Below, piece after piece: positions 16,819 through 29,585 of a stretch of 64,000 bases of DNA (its first letter is position 1; the number at the start of each line of letters is the position of its first letter). The notes beneath the pieces are model-generated. The model worked only from the letters and a program-made list of their open reading frames with translations. It had not been told where the DNA came from and did no database searches. The position numbers and the translations under genes were made by a program. This DNA is from Desulfomicrobium macestii (GTDB lineage Bacteria; Desulfobacterota; Desulfovibrionia; Desulfovibrionales; Desulfomicrobiaceae): assembly GCF_014873765.1 (NCBI RefSeq), contig NZ_JADBGG010000012.1, positions 1 to 64,000 on the forward strand, read 5' to 3'.

Positions 16819-17515
16819 CTTCGCCGGGTTCCACAGGTCCGAATCGACTTGCCGGGCCTGATCCGGAAATTGGCGACACGAGAGTCATGGTTCCGAGACG
16901 ATGCAGGGCGATGATAATGCGCATTTTTTTTGTCCTACATATAATGTATGACACTGCCGTGGATGAATTTTTGGGTTATCAAAAGTTGCTATTGAGGTTT
17001 TTCTGAGAGCAACGCTAATTTGTCCTGAAGAAATGGCCCTGAAAAAAGTTCTCTAGGATAAATGTTTTGACTTCCCGAGCATCCTGGGAAAAAATGTCAT
17101 ACATAAAATGCTTGCCCGCAAAAAGTCGGCTACTATAAAATAGTCATAGGCGTTTTTCGGTTTTAAATCATGCTGTTCGTCTGTTTGACATCGTTATTCA
17201 AGACGTCACTGCAAAAAGTCGTCATTCCCTTGAACAAAGGGAGCCAAGTCTTTTTAACTCTTTGAAAAGAATGGATTTTCCTCTTTGAGGCGAATGGCAC
17301 TCAGGTTCTCGTGTGACTTTTGCAGTGTCGTCATTCGAGCTTGGAGTCGAGGGGTAGGACAAGAAAGCGGCCATCAGTGATTTCTATCTGGGGTTCTTGT
17401 CGCAGGTTCATTTTTTTACAGCGAGGCGTGTTTGGAACCATTCTCTGTTTTTTGCCGAAAAACTTCTAATATTTGGAGCCCATGATGGTGATGTCGCAGC
17501 TTTGCGGAGCCTTCC
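16819..17515. other. Long AT-richer intergenic region with operator-like repeats
   Basis: About 700 bases with no supported gene between the divergent livH operon and the hybrid kinase at 17516. It holds a perfect 13-bp palindrome TACATATAATGTA (16936-16948). ATGTATGAC at 16944-16952 has its exact reverse complement GTCATACAT at 17096-17104, and both are candidate operator sites for the liv operon. A separate short-inverted-repeat element lies at 17207-17327. The base composition is clearly less GC-rich than the flanking genes. Confidence 0.5.
17207..17327. repeat. Small element bounded by CACTGCAAAA(A)GTC inverted repeats
   Basis: CACTGCAAAAAGTC at 17207-17220 is matched by GACTTTTGCAGTG at 17315-17327, differing by one A in the run. 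The interior of about 95 bases has a small hairpin (TCCCTT/AAAGGGA near 17226-17243) and no coding potential. Both ends are followed by TCGTCATTC. The layout suggests a miniature inverted-repeat element or the remnant of one. It lies upstream of the kinase at 17516. Confidence 0.5.
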
Positions 17516-19855
<2,340 letters not shown>

Positions 19856-19916
19856 CACTACCGTTTATCCGGCTTCCTTGAAGCCCATCGTATAATCTTT
19901 TGCACGAGGTCACTTG

Positions 19917-22900
19917 ATGCCCAGAAAATATTCCCCCAAGCCGAAAATGCCCGCATCAGCCAATTCCTCTGCCATGCGGCCCGTGATCAGGCCATCGCTG
20001 TATGTGGCGGTGGGAGCCTCGGCGGGGGGCCTTGAGGCCATCGAGGCCTTTTTTACGGGCATGGCCTCGGACAGCGGCATGGCCTTCATCGTCATCCAGC
20101 ACCTTTCCCCTGACTACAAGAGCCTGATGGTCGAGATCCTGTCCAAGAAAACCAGGATGAAGGTGCACCGGGCCGAAGAGGGCATGCCCGTCATGCCGGA
20201 TAACGTCTATCTGATCCCGCCCAAGAAGAACCTGACCATATTTCACGGCAAGCTGCTCCTGAACGATCAGGAGCACGTCAAAGGCACCATCAATCTGCCC
20301 ATCGACATTTTCCTGCGCTCCCTGGCCGAGGATCAGGGGGACAAGGCCGTGGCGGTCATCCTCTCGGGATCGGGCAGCGACGGCATGCGCGGGGTCCGGG
20401 CAATCAAGGAATTCGGCGGCATGGTCATGGTCCAGAGCGAAAGCACGGCAAAATTCGACAGCATGCCCCGGGCCTCCATCTCCACGGGCCTTGTGGACTT
20501 CATCCTGCCGCCCGAGGAAATGCCCGAACGACTGCTGTCCTATGCCAAGCATCCCTTCGTCATAAAAGCCGAGCGCTCGGAGACCGTCATCAGCGACGAG
20601 GACGCCCTGACCCGCATCTTCGCCATCCTGCGCGACAAGTTCAAGGCGGACTTCACCTATTACAAGCCCAGCACCGTGACCCGGCGCATCGAACGCCGCA
20701 TGTCCATCAATCGCATCGACGAGATTCGCGATTACGTGGCCTTCATGCAGAATTATCCCGGCGAGGCGGGTACGCTCTTTCGCGAGTTTCTGATCGGCGT
20801 GACCAGATTCTTTCGCGATCGTGAGGTGTTTGATCTGCTCAAAGAGAACTGGCTGCCCGATATTCTGGACCGCGCCTCCGGAAAGGAGAGCCGGTTCTGG
20901 ATCGCCGGGTGTTCCACGGGCGAAGAGGCCTACACCCTGGCCATCCTGGCCAAGGAGTACATGCTGCAATCGGGAATCAACCGCGACCTGAAAATCTTCG
21001 CCACGGACATCGACCGCGACGCCGTCCTGTTCGCCGCCAACGGTGTCTACCCCGACAGCATCGCCGCCGATGTGCCCCAGGAACTGCTGAGCAAGTATTT
21101 CTACCGCAAGCAGGACAGCTACCAGATTTCGCGCAACATCCGCGAGATGGTCGTCTTTGCGCAGCACAACCTTATAAAGGATCCGCCGTTCACCAATATC
21201 GACCTCGTCTCCTGCCGCAACCTGCTCATTTATCTCCAGCCTGTCTTGCAGCGCAAGGTGCTTGAGTTTTTCAATTTTTCGCTCAATGCCCAGGGCGTTC
21301 TGCTGCTCGGCACCAGCGAGACCATCGGCGAGATGGGCGATTGCTTCGAGAGCCTCGATCACAAAAACAAGATCTACCGCACCAGGGGACGCTTCAAGCA
21401 CAGCATCGATGCCCGCGAACTGCCCCAGGCACCGAATTCGACCTACCGCGAGCTGGAAACCCGTTTTCCGGTGGCGCGCAGGGATCTTCACGTCGGCGAC
21501 GAGCGCATTCTGGAGCGTTTCCTGGAAGCCCTGAGCGCGGACAATTTTCCGCTGGCGGTTGTCGTCAACGAGCAAATGGAAGTGCTGCACATCTTCGGGG
21601 ATACACAAGGGTATTTCAAGCTGCCCTCCGGCAAGCTTTCGCGGGACATTTCCAAGATGGCTGCCAAGGATCTGGCCATTCCCCTTTCCACTGGCATTCA
21701 GAAGGTTTTCCGCAAGAACGAGGCGCTTCGTTTTTCCAACATAAAGCTGCGCGACATGGAAACGCTCAAGATCGTGGACCTGCGAATTTTGCCCCTGCCC
21801 CGCAAGAAAGGTCAGGAGCCCCTGGTGGCCGTCTTTCTGGAAGAGGTCGAAAGGCCCGACATTCTGGACAAGACCCAGGGCATCCAGGCCTACGACCTGT
21901 CTCTTGAGGCCGAGCAGCGGATCACCGACCTGGAGCAGGAACTGCAGTTCACCCGCGAGAATCTGCAAGCCACGGTGGAGGAGCTGGAAACAGCCAACGA
22001 GGAATTGCAGGCCACCAACGAAGAGCTTCTGGCCAGTAACGAGGAGCTGCAATCGACCAACGAAGAGTTGCAATCCACCAATGAGGAGCTTTACTCCGTC
22101 AACTCCGAATATCAGTCCAAGATCGTGGAACTGAGCGAGCTGCACAATGACGTGGACAACCTCCTGAACGTCAGCCAGATCGGGCAGCTTCTGCTGGACG
22201 AGAACATGGAGATCAGGCGCTTTTCGCCCAAGGTCGCCGATGTGTTCAAGGTGCTCGCCTCGGATGTGGGGCGGTCCCTGTCGGACATTTCGCATCAGCT
22301 GGAAAATATCGATCCGGTCCGGATCATCGAGACGGTGCACAAGGCAGGCAGAATGGCCGAGCACGAGGTTCGCGCCAAGGATGGCCGCTGGTATCTGATG
22401 CGGGTAATTCCTTACTCCGTGGGGCCAAAGGTTTTCTCTGGCACCCTGGTCTCCTTTGTGGACATCACCCGCATCAAGCTCGGGGAGGAAGCCCTGCGCG
22501 CGAGTGAGGAAGAATTCCGGGCCCTCTTTGAAACCCTCCCGCTTGGCGTGGTCTACCATGAGGCCGATGGTTCCATTATCTCCGCCAACAACGCGGCGGC
22601 TCGCATACTTGGCCTCTCCCTGGATCAGATAATGGGCAAGACAACCATGGACCCGCGCTGGAAGATGATCCGCGAGGACGGCTCCAGCGTGTCCGGAGAG
22701 CACCATCCGGCCATGATCGCCCTTCGCACAGGACACAGGGAAGGGCCGGTGGTGCGCGGGGTTTTTCACCCCGAAAAGAACGCCTACATCTGGCTCTCCA
22801 TAACAGCCATCCCCCTGTTCCAATCCGGCGCGAGCATGCCTACGCAGGTCTATGCGACATTCGAGGACATAACCGAGAAACGTCAGACGGAGCAGGACTA

Positions 22901-23282
22901 TCAGGCCCTTTTCCGGGAAATGTTCAACGGATTTTCGTTGCATGAAATCATCTGCGACGAAAGCGGCAAGCCCGTTGATTACCGCTTCCTGGCCGTCAAT
23001 CCGGCTTTCGAGAGGATGACGGGCCTTAAAAGCGAACAGATCTTGGGCAAGACGGTTCTTGAAGTCATGCCGGACACGGAAAAGTTCTGGATCGAATCTT
23101 TTGGAGAGGTGGCGTTGAGCGGCAAGCCCACAAGGTTTGAAAAACATTCCTCGCAACTCGGCAAGAGTTTTCAGGTCACCGCCTTCAGACCGGCGCGCAA
23201 TCAATTTGCCTGTGTTTTTGCCGAAGTCACGGGTGGTGATGAGGCCGGAAAATCAGCTCATCCGGATGACAGGGACTCTTGA
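19917..23282 (+). CDS. CheB-CheR-PAS fusion signalling protein
   Basis: The 1121-residue protein starts with a CheB methylesterase domain without receiver: VGASAGG (S35), QHLSPDY (H62) and [10 protein letters not shown] CheR methyltransferase follows ([36 protein letters not shown]). Next comes a long coiled coil around residues 660-730 built of repeated NEEL units ([20 protein letters not shown]), then three PAS domains. Such fusions usually act with hybrid kinases rather than flagellar receptors. GAGG seven bases upstream supports ATG 19917 over TTG 19914. The last PAS ([20 protein letters not shown]) is closely similar to one in the kinase at 42887. Confidence 0.9.
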   Translation: MPRKYSPKPKMPASANSSAMRPVIRPSLYVAVGASAGGLEAIEAFFTGMASDSGMAFIVIQHLSPDYKSLMVEILSKKTRMKVHRAEEGMPVMPDNVYLIPPKKNLTIFHGKLLLNDQEHVKGTINLPIDIFLRSLAEDQGDKAVAVILSGSGSDGMRGVRAIKEFGGMVMVQSESTAKFDSMPRASISTGLVDFILPPEEMPERLLSYAKHPFVIKAERSETVISDEDALTRIFAILRDKFKADFTYYKPSTVTRRIERRMSINRIDEIRDYVAFMQNYPGEAGTLFREFLIGVTRFFRDREVFDLLKENWLPDILDRASGKESRFWIAGCSTGEEAYTLAILAKEYMLQSGINRDLKIFATDIDRDAVLFAANGVYPDSIAADVPQELLSKYFYRKQDSYQISRNIREMVVFAQHNLIKDPPFTNIDLVSCRNLLIYLQPVLQRKVLEFFNFSLNAQGVLLLGTSETIGEMGDCFESLDHKNKIYRTRGRFKHSIDARELPQAPNSTYRELETRFPVARRDLHVGDERILERFLEALSADNFPLAVVVNEQMEVLHIFGDTQGYFKLPSGKLSRDISKMAAKDLAIPLSTGIQKVFRKNEALRFSNIKLRDMETLKIVDLRILPLPRKKGQEPLVAVFLEEVERPDILDKTQGIQAYDLSLEAEQRITDLEQELQFTRENLQATVEELETANEELQATNEELLASNEELQSTNEELQSTNEELYSVNSEYQSKIVELSELHNDVDNLLNVSQIGQLLLDENMEIRRFSPKVADVFKVLASDVGRSLSDISHQLENIDPVRIIETVHKAGRMAEHEVRAKDGRWYLMRVIPYSVGPKVFSGTLVSFVDITRIKLGEEALRASEEEFRALFETLPLGVVYHEADGSIISANNAAARILGLSLDQIMGKTTMDPRWKMIREDGSSVSGEHHPAMIALRTGHREGPVVRGVFHPEKNAYIWLSITAIPLFQSGASMPTQVYATFEDITEKRQTEQDYQALFREMFNGFSLHEIICDESGKPVDYRFLAVNPAFERMTGLKSEQILGKTVLEVMPDTEKFWIESFGEVALSGKPTRFEKHSSQLGKSFQVTAFRPARNQFACVFAEVTGGDEAGKSAHPDDRDS

Positions 23283-23321
23283 CCGCCGCTTTGGGCTGAG
23301 CATTTCTTCAGTTGTCTGAAC

Positions 23322-25382
23322 ATGATAACCGCCAATCAGGATATGCCGGATATGACAGATACTTTTGAAGCCAAGAAGAGGATTCTACGCGAGCAGGCCG
23401 AGGCACGCCTGGCGCATTCCGTGAGCAAGGTCGAAAATCTTTCCCTGGAAGAGATCAAGACCCTGTTCCATGAATATCAGGTGCACCAGATCGAGCTTGA
23501 GCTTCAGAACGAGGAGTTGCGCGACACCCAGAAGCAGTATGAAATCGCGCGGGACCGCTTTGCGCGTCTCTTCAACGACGCCCCGGTCGGATATCTGACC
23601 ATCGACCAAAGCGGGATCATCGCTCAGACCAACCAGACCTTTGCCGAGATGGTCGAGAGGGACTCGCACCTGCTTGGCGGCAAGGCGCTGGTCGATTTCA
23701 TAGCCACGGCGGACCGTTCAGCTTTTCTGGGGCGGTTCAAGGCCTTTTTCAAGAGTCCCGAGGGCAAGCAATTGAGCTTTACCTTGCAGGGCAGCCATCG
23801 CCGGGTGCGCTGCGTGGGCAAAATCGAGAATCAGCGTCAGGAACCGGCCCAAAAGCGTCGCCTGCTCCTGGTTCTGAGCGACATCACTGATCAGGCCAGG
23901 GCGGAAAAGGCCTTGCTGGAGCGGGAGCGCTTCCTGACTTCCATTTTGGAAACCACCCAGGACGGGTTCTGGGTCATTGATGCGGACGGGCTCCTGACCG
24001 ATGTCAATGACGCCTATTGCCGCATGACAGGTTACACGAAAGAGGAACTCGAAGGACTGAACATCAGTGAACTGGATGCCGTGGAAGATGACGCCATGAC
24101 CGGCGAGCGAATTGCGCGCATCGTCGAAAACGGTTCCGAACTTTTTGAAACCAGACACCGCAGAAAGGACGGCAGCGTTTTCGATGTGGAAATCTCAGTG
24201 TCCTTTCTCAGCCAGCACGGGGGCATGTTTGTCTGTTTCTGCCGCGACATTTCCGGCCGCAAATCAGCGGAATTGGCCTGCCGCGAGAACGAAATGCGCT
24301 ACCGGCTGCTTTCCGACCTGACCATGGAAGGCATCGTCATCCACAAAATGGGCGTCGCCGTTGACTTGAACGCTTCCCTGGCCAGACTGCTGGGATATGA
24401 ACCGTACGAGATACTCGGGCGGAACATGCTGGAACTGATTGTTCATGAACGCGACCGACACATTGTGCGCGAGAACGTGGTCAAGGATTACGCACGGCCG
24501 TACGTGGTCAGGTTTGTGAAGAAAAACGGCGAGGTCATTTTTGTCGAGCTTGAGGCCCGAAACTTCGAGATCAACGGCGAAACCATGCGTGTGGCCTCGG
24601 TGCGCGACATCACCGAGCGCAAGAAATCCGAGGAGGAAATTGCGCGGGTCAACGCCGAACTTCGAAATGCGCTCGCCGAAAAGGACAGATTTTTTTCCAT
24701 CATCGCCCACGATCTCAAATCGCCCATATCCGGTTTTCTTTCACTGACCAAGATCCTGGTCGAGGATTTCGAGGGTTTGACCATGAAAGAAGTCAACATC
24801 TCGTTGAATGCATTGTACAAAAGTTCCGTGCGTGTGTTTGCGCTGCTGGAGAATCTTCTGGAGTGGGCAAAATTGCAGCAGGGCATGCTGACCTGTTCGC
24901 GCGGCCCATTTCTTTTGCAGGAGCTCATAAAGTCGAGCATCGATTTCAAGCATTCCATCGCAGAGCAGAAGGAAATCACCCTGCTCTACGATGTCCCGGA
25001 CGGACTGATTGCCGATATCGATCCGCCCATGATCGGCACCGTGCTGCGCAATCTTCTGTCCAATGCCCTGAAATTTTCGAACCGGGGCGGGCAGGTACTC
25101 ATCACGGCCACGCAAAGCGCAGACACGATCACCGTCGCGGTGCGGGATGACGGAGTGGGCATGGACCAAGCTACCTTGTCGAAGCTGTTTTCCCTGGACA
25201 ACAAGATCACGCGACTCGGCACCGAGGATGAGGCCAGTACGGGCCTTGGACTCATCCTGTGCAAGGAATTCGTCGAAAAGCACGGCGGCAGAATCTGGGC
25301 GGAAAGCAGTCCGGGGCAGGGGGCGACATTTTATTTCACCCTCCCGGTCGGGGACAGAAATGGCGGCACTTCAACCTGTTGA
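23322..25382 (+). CDS. PAS-PAS-PAS sensor histidine kinase
   Basis: The 686-residue soluble protein opens with a helical segment containing FHEYQVHQIELELQNEEL, common in kinases that accompany CheB-CheR fusions. PAS domains follow at about 78-195, 205-320 and 325-440. Its HisKA has IIAHDLKSPISGF (H463), and the HATPase has LLSNALKF, DDGVGM and STGLGLILCKEFVEKHGG. There is no receiver, so it would phosphorylate a separate regulator. It begins 39 bases after the CheB-CheR fusion and is probably its partner in one operon. Confidence 0.88.
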   Translation: MITANQDMPDMTDTFEAKKRILREQAEARLAHSVSKVENLSLEEIKTLFHEYQVHQIELELQNEELRDTQKQYEIARDRFARLFNDAPVGYLTIDQSGIIAQTNQTFAEMVERDSHLLGGKALVDFIATADRSAFLGRFKAFFKSPEGKQLSFTLQGSHRRVRCVGKIENQRQEPAQKRRLLLVLSDITDQARAEKALLERERFLTSILETTQDGFWVIDADGLLTDVNDAYCRMTGYTKEELEGLNISELDAVEDDAMTGERIARIVENGSELFETRHRRKDGSVFDVEISVSFLSQHGGMFVCFCRDISGRKSAELACRENEMRYRLLSDLTMEGIVIHKMGVAVDLNASLARLLGYEPYEILGRNMLELIVHERDRHIVRENVVKDYARPYVVRFVKKNGEVIFVELEARNFEINGETMRVASVRDITERKKSEEEIARVNAELRNALAEKDRFFSIIAHDLKSPISGFLSLTKILVEDFEGLTMKEVNISLNALYKSSVRVFALLENLLEWAKLQQGMLTCSRGPFLLQELIKSSIDFKHSIAEQKEITLLYDVPDGLIADIDPPMIGTVLRNLLSNALKFSNRGGQVLITATQSADTITVAVRDDGVGMDQATLSKLFSLDNKITRLGTEDEASTGLGLILCKEFVEKHGGRIWAESSPGQGATFYFTLPVGDRNGGTSTC

Positions 25383-25493
25383 CGGGGCTTCCGCAAGCAT
25401 GTGGCGGAATTGGAACAAACACTTCTGAAGTATTCGCTGATCTGAAAGTGCAGTGACTTTTCACACCAACACTCCTTACATAAACGGATATAA

Positions 25494-26645
25494 ATGAACA
25501 AAGAATGTGAAACCCTGTGCGCTCCCGGCGAGCGCATGCCCCTGACCGATGTCCTGGCGCAGAATGCCCGAATCGGGAGTCATCTGTGTTCGCAGTATTT
25601 CAATTTCTTTCCTCTGCCGCTTCTGGTGCTCAACTCCTTTCGTCAGATCATCTTCAGCAATAACGCCTTTACCGACCTTCTGGGGACCAGTGATGTGAGC
25701 TCGTTTCTGGCCAGGCGTCCTGGCGAGGCCATGGCTTGCGTCTATTCCGAAGCCGGAAAAAACGGCTGTGGAACGTCCCTGCACTGCCGTGAATGCGGAG
25801 CGCTGCGGGCCATGATTGAGGCCATGGGCACCAGGGAAAAGGCCGAGCACGAGTGCCAGCTGCTGTGCAAGGATAAGCACGGTGCCACCGTGGCCCGGGA
25901 CCTGCGAATTTTTGCCTCGCCCTGGGAAACCGGGGAAGGAACATACTACGTCCTGACTCTCCTTGACATCAGTGATGAAAAACGCCGCCAGGCCCTGGAG
26001 CGCATTTTCTTTCACGACATTTTGAATTCCGCCGGCGGGGCCAGAAACCTGGTCGACATTCTCATGGACGAAGTTCCCGAGGAAGCCCGCGAGATTGCGC
26101 ACATGGCGCGGTCCTCGCTCTTTGCCCTGGTCGATGAGATCCAGAAGCAGAAACAGCTCTTGTCCCTGGAGAGAAAAGAATACGCGATCTCCAGGATCAC
26201 GTTGCAGGGACTTGAGATCATGCATTCACTGGTCGATGAATTTCGAGCGCACCCCAAGGCCATCGACAAGCACATCCATCTTGAAGCGGACAGCGTCAAC
26301 GTGCCCGTGTTTTCGGATTTCTCGCTATTGCGCAGGATTCTGGTCAACATGCTCATCAATGCCCTTGAAGCCACACCTTCGGGCGGGATCGTCACTGCCG
26401 GCCTGCGGCGCGACGAGGGGGCGGCCGTGTTTTGGATCTCGAATGCGGCCGTCATGCCCGAATCGGTCAAGCTTCAGGTGTTCAAACGATCTTTTTCGAC
26501 CAAGGGGAGCGATCGGGGGCTTGGCACGTATTCCATCAAGCTGCTGACGGAGAATTATCTCGGCGGGGAGGTCGGGTTTTCCTCGGAGGAAGGGGCGGGC
26601 ACGACCTTCTGGGTGAAGTTGCCCGCCCGGGAAGACCAGCCCTGA
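25494..26645 (+). CDS. Sensor histidine kinase with cysteine-rich PAS domain
   Basis: The 383-residue protein has one N-terminal PAS domain (about 30-160) carrying four cysteines in CVYSEAGKNGCGTSLHCREC. A phosphoacceptor helix FFHDILNSAGGARNL follows (H174), with a compact HATPase containing NMLINALEATPSGG and GLGTYSIKLL. The cysteines suggest a redox, metal or cofactor-binding sensor; this is inference. There is no membrane segment and no receiver. It converges on cheR: the two stops lie ten bases apart within a short CTGACC/GGTCAG hairpin at 26642-26658. Confidence 0.85.
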   Translation: MNKECETLCAPGERMPLTDVLAQNARIGSHLCSQYFNFFPLPLLVLNSFRQIIFSNNAFTDLLGTSDVSSFLARRPGEAMACVYSEAGKNGCGTSLHCRECGALRAMIEAMGTREKAEHECQLLCKDKHGATVARDLRIFASPWETGEGTYYVLTLLDISDEKRRQALERIFFHDILNSAGGARNLVDILMDEVPEEAREIAHMARSSLFALVDEIQKQKQLLSLERKEYAISRITLQGLEIMHSLVDEFRAHPKAIDKHIHLEADSVNVPVFSDFSLLRRILVNMLINALEATPSGGIVTAGLRRDEGAAVFWISNAAVMPESVKLQVFKRSFSTKGSDRGLGTYSIKLLTENYLGGEVGFSSEEGAGTTFWVKLPAREDQP

Positions 26646-26654
26646 CCTGGGCGG

Positions 26655-27500
26655 TCAGATGCGCATGTAGGTGGCCGGGGCCAACTGCTTAAGCGGCAGG
26701 TCGGCGCCGGCCAGACTCTCGGAATGGCCGATGAACAGGTGCCCGCCGGGTTCAAGGTGGTTACAGAACTTCATGACCAGTTCATGCTGGGTCTTCTTGT
26801 CGAAATAGATCATGACGTTGCGGCAGAAGATCAGGTCCATTTTTTCGCGGAACTGAAAGTCATCCATGAAATTGAGCCGCCGGAAGCTGACCGTCTCGCG
26901 CAGTTCCGGGATGATGCGCACGACCCGTTTGCTCCTGTCCTTGCTGCGCAGCAGATACTTGCGCCTGAACTCCACCGGAATTGTCCCAATTTTTTCATCT
27001 TCGTAAACGGCGCGCGCTGCCTTCCTGAGAATGTCCGAGGAGATGTCCGTGGCCACTATGGTGAAGCGCAACGGGTTTACCCGCTCATGGTAATCCATGA
27101 GCGTCATGGCCGTGGTGTAGGGCTCTTCCCCTGAAGAACAGCCCGCGTTCCAGACCGCGAAGGTCTGGCCGGGATGTTTTTTCTGCCACTGCGGCAGGAT
27201 GTTCTGAGACAAGTACTCGAAATGCTTCGGTTCCCGGAAGAAGCTGGTCGTGTTGGTGGTCACCGCGTCCACCATCTGGGGCAACTCGACCTCCAGTCCC
27301 TTGAGGGTCTGCAGATACTCAAGATACTGTCCGTAGGACCTCATGCTCAGGGTGCGCAGCCTGCGCTGCAGACGCGCCTGCAACATGGTCTTCTTGGTCT
27401 GGGTGATCTTGATGCCCAGTTCCGAATAGATGAACTCGCTGAACTGCTTGAGTTCCTTGTCGGTCATGAGCGGAGCGGCCTGGCCGTTTGCGTCGTACAT
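26655..27500 (-). CDS. cheR: Chemotaxis receptor methyltransferase CheR
   Basis: The 281-residue protein has the CheR N-terminal helical domain (FSEFIYSELGIKI, MVDAVTTNTTSFFRE). A SAM-dependent methyltransferase domain follows with NAGCSSGEEPYTTAM, DISSDILRKA, FCRNVMIYFDK and FIGHSESL. It methylates glutamates of chemoreceptors using SAM. It is the last gene of the minus-strand che operon, three bases after cheA. A possible partner tether, EFERF, is the C-terminus of the membrane receptor encoded at the head of the operon. Confidence 0.93.
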   Translation of the reverse strand: MYDANGQAAPLMTDKELKQFSEFIYSELGIKITQTKKTMLQARLQRRLRTLSMRSYGQYLEYLQTLKGLEVELPQMVDAVTTNTTSFFREPKHFEYLSQNILPQWQKKHPGQTFAVWNAGCSSGEEPYTTAMTLMDYHERVNPLRFTIVATDISSDILRKAARAVYEDEKIGTIPVEFRRKYLLRSKDRSKRVVRIIPELRETVSFRRLNFMDDFQFREKMDLIFCRNVMIYFDKKTQHELVMKFCNHLEPGGHLFIGHSESLAGADLPLKQLAPATYMRI

Positions 27501-27503
27501 GGA

Positions 27504-29564
27504 TCAGGCCACCAGCGCCGCGATGTCGAGGATGAGCGCCATGCTGCCGTCGCCCTTGATGGTGGCTCCGGAAATCCCGCGTATGTCCTGATAGACCTTG
27601 CCCAGGCTCTTGATGACGGTCTGGTGCTCGCCGATGACTCTGTCCACGACGATGCCGACGCGCCGCCCCTGGGAGTTGCAGACCACGACCTGCTCGATCT
27701 CCGGGGTCTGCCCCGGAATCTCGAAACCGGCGCGCAGGCTGATGTAGGGCACCATCTGGCCGCGCAGGTTGATGAGATCGGCGCGGTCCTTGTCCTTGCG
27801 GATGAGTTCCACGCATTCCTCCACGGCCGACAGGGGCATGATGAAGTAGCTGTCCTCGACCTGAACCTGCAAACCGTCGATGATGGCCAGGGTCAGGGGG
27901 ATGCGCACGGAGATGGTCGTGCCCTGGCCGGGAACGCTCTCCAGGGAGATGCGGCCGCGCAGGGCGTCGATGTTGCGCTTGACCACGTCCATGCCCACGC
28001 CGCGCCCGGACACGCTGGTGACCTTGTCGGCCGTGGAGAAGCCCGGCGCGAAGATGAGCATCAGCGCGTCCTTGTCCGTCATGAGCGTGTCCGCGGCGAT
28101 GATACCTTTTTCCACGGCCTTGGCCCGGATGCGTTCGGGGTCGATGCCCGCGCCGTCGTCGATGATGCGGATGAGCACCTCGCCACCGGAATGCTCGGCC
28201 GAAAGCTCTATCCGGCCCTCGGGATTCTTGCCCTGGGCCATGCGCTCCTCGGGGCTCTCGATGCCGTGGTCGATGCTGTTTCTGAGCAGGTGCACCAACG
28301 GGTCGTTCAGGCGCTCGATGACGGTCTTGTCCAGCTCGGTGTCCTCGCCGTGGGTTTCAAGCACGATGCGTTTGCCGAGTTCCTGGGAGAGGTCCCGCAC
28401 CAGGCGCTTGAAGCGGCTGAAGGTCGACCCGATGGGCAGCATGCGGATGCCGAGCGTATTGTCGCGCAGCTCGTCGGAGAGCCGTTCGATCTCTTCGGAA
28501 ATGGCTTGCAGCCTTGCGTCGCTCTGCTCGCTGGCGAATTGGGTCAGGCGCGCCTGGGCCGTGACCAGTTCGCCGACCAGGTCAACCAGAAAGTCCAGTT
28601 TCTGGGCCGGAACCCGGATGCTCGACGCCTGTGCCTCGGTGCTGGCCGTCTGGCGCAGGCGTTTGACCTCCTGCTGTTCGACCAATGCCGCCTCGACCTG
28701 ACTTGCGCTGACCAGTCCCGCCTCTGACAAAAGCTGGCCGATGGGTTTGCGCTCCAGCAGAATACGCTCCAGGGCGTCCTTGGTGATGTCGTTTTTTTCG
28801 ACCAGGATCTGGCCGATAAGCTTGTAGGATTCCTCGTCGATGCCCTGGCAGCTTCCGACCATCTGGATGGTCAGGTCGCTGTCTTCCTCCACGAAGATGA
28901 AGACGTCACGGATTTCGTCCTCGCTGCCGGCCGTGGTCAGGATGATGTCCCACCAGACCAGACAGTCCTCGGGATTGAGTTCGGGCAGGGCGGGGATGTC
29001 CTTTGTGTGCATGATGACGTGATGCTCGCCCATCTCGCACAGCTCTTCCAGCAGGGAGGCGGGGTTGGTCCCGCTCATGAACAGGTTTTTGGGCGGGGCG
29101 AAGCGGATGCGCCAGGTGTTCATTTTCGAATTCGTGGCGCAGTTCGTCGCGGTTTCCATGCCCGCAGGGGCGGCTTCGGGCTCCTTCCGGCTTGGAGTCA
29201 GTGCCTTGAGTCCCTGGATGACTTCCGCGGCGCGTGCGCCCAGGCCCTGTTCCTCGCCTTCGAGCATGGATAGGATGTGGTCCCGGGCCAGAAGCGTGAG
29301 ATCGAGAAGTTCCTTGGATACGGAAATCTGGCCGTTACGCGCCAGATCAAAGACCGTCTCGACCTCGTGGGTGAAGGAGGCGATATCCTCGAAGCCGAAC
29401 ATGGCCCCCGAGCCCTTGATGGTATGCATGGCTCTAAAGACCCGGTTGATGACATCGTCATTGGCCGGATCTTCTTCGAGCTCAAGCAGGGAGGTTTCCA
29501 GTTCGCCCAAAAGTTCCAGGGCTTCTTCTTTAAATGCCTGACGGTTCAGTTCTTCTCTGGACAT
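27504..29564 (-). CDS. cheA: Chemotaxis histidine kinase CheA
   Basis: The 686-residue kinase has an HPt domain with AMHTIKGSGAMFGF (H47) and a variable middle region. It then has a dimerisation helix pair (LDFLVDLVGELVTAQARL), a HATPase (DPLVHLLRNSIDHGIE, DDGAGIDPERI, GRGVGMDVV) and a C-terminal CheW-like domain (INLRGQMVPYISLR). Around residues 255-305 two consecutive segments (IGQILVEKNDITKDAL and IGQLLSEAGLVSASQV) form an internal repeat resembling MshEN/T2SSE-N units. GGAG precedes ATG 29564. CheA transfers phosphate from H47 to CheY and CheB. Confidence 0.95.
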   Translation of the reverse strand: MSREELNRQAFKEEALELLGELETSLLELEEDPANDDVINRVFRAMHTIKGSGAMFGFEDIASFTHEVETVFDLARNGQISVSKELLDLTLLARDHILSMLEGEEQGLGARAAEVIQGLKALTPSRKEPEAAPAGMETATNCATNSKMNTWRIRFAPPKNLFMSGTNPASLLEELCEMGEHHVIMHTKDIPALPELNPEDCLVWWDIILTTAGSEDEIRDVFIFVEEDSDLTIQMVGSCQGIDEESYKLIGQILVEKNDITKDALERILLERKPIGQLLSEAGLVSASQVEAALVEQQEVKRLRQTASTEAQASSIRVPAQKLDFLVDLVGELVTAQARLTQFASEQSDARLQAISEEIERLSDELRDNTLGIRMLPIGSTFSRFKRLVRDLSQELGKRIVLETHGEDTELDKTVIERLNDPLVHLLRNSIDHGIESPEERMAQGKNPEGRIELSAEHSGGEVLIRIIDDGAGIDPERIRAKAVEKGIIAADTLMTDKDALMLIFAPGFSTADKVTSVSGRGVGMDVVKRNIDALRGRISLESVPGQGTTISVRIPLTLAIIDGLQVQVEDSYFIMPLSAVEECVELIRKDKDRADLINLRGQMVPYISLRAGFEIPGQTPEIEQVVVCNSQGRRVGIVVDRVIGEHQTVIKSLGKVYQDIRGISGATIKGDGSMALILDIAALVA

Positions 29565-29585
29565 TTTTGCTCCAAGGGTGGCGGG

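Noticed and set aside
19956-23204. A 1082-codon open frame antisense to the CheB-CheR fusion
   Set aside because: It is a stop-free shadow caused by GC-rich codon usage; its translation is low-complexity, without domains, while the sense frame has complete CheB, CheR and PAS motifs.
26642-26658. CTGACC/GGTCAG hairpin between the kinase at 25494 and cheR
   Set aside because: The stem is only six base pairs and spans both stop codons; too weak to call as a terminator on its own.
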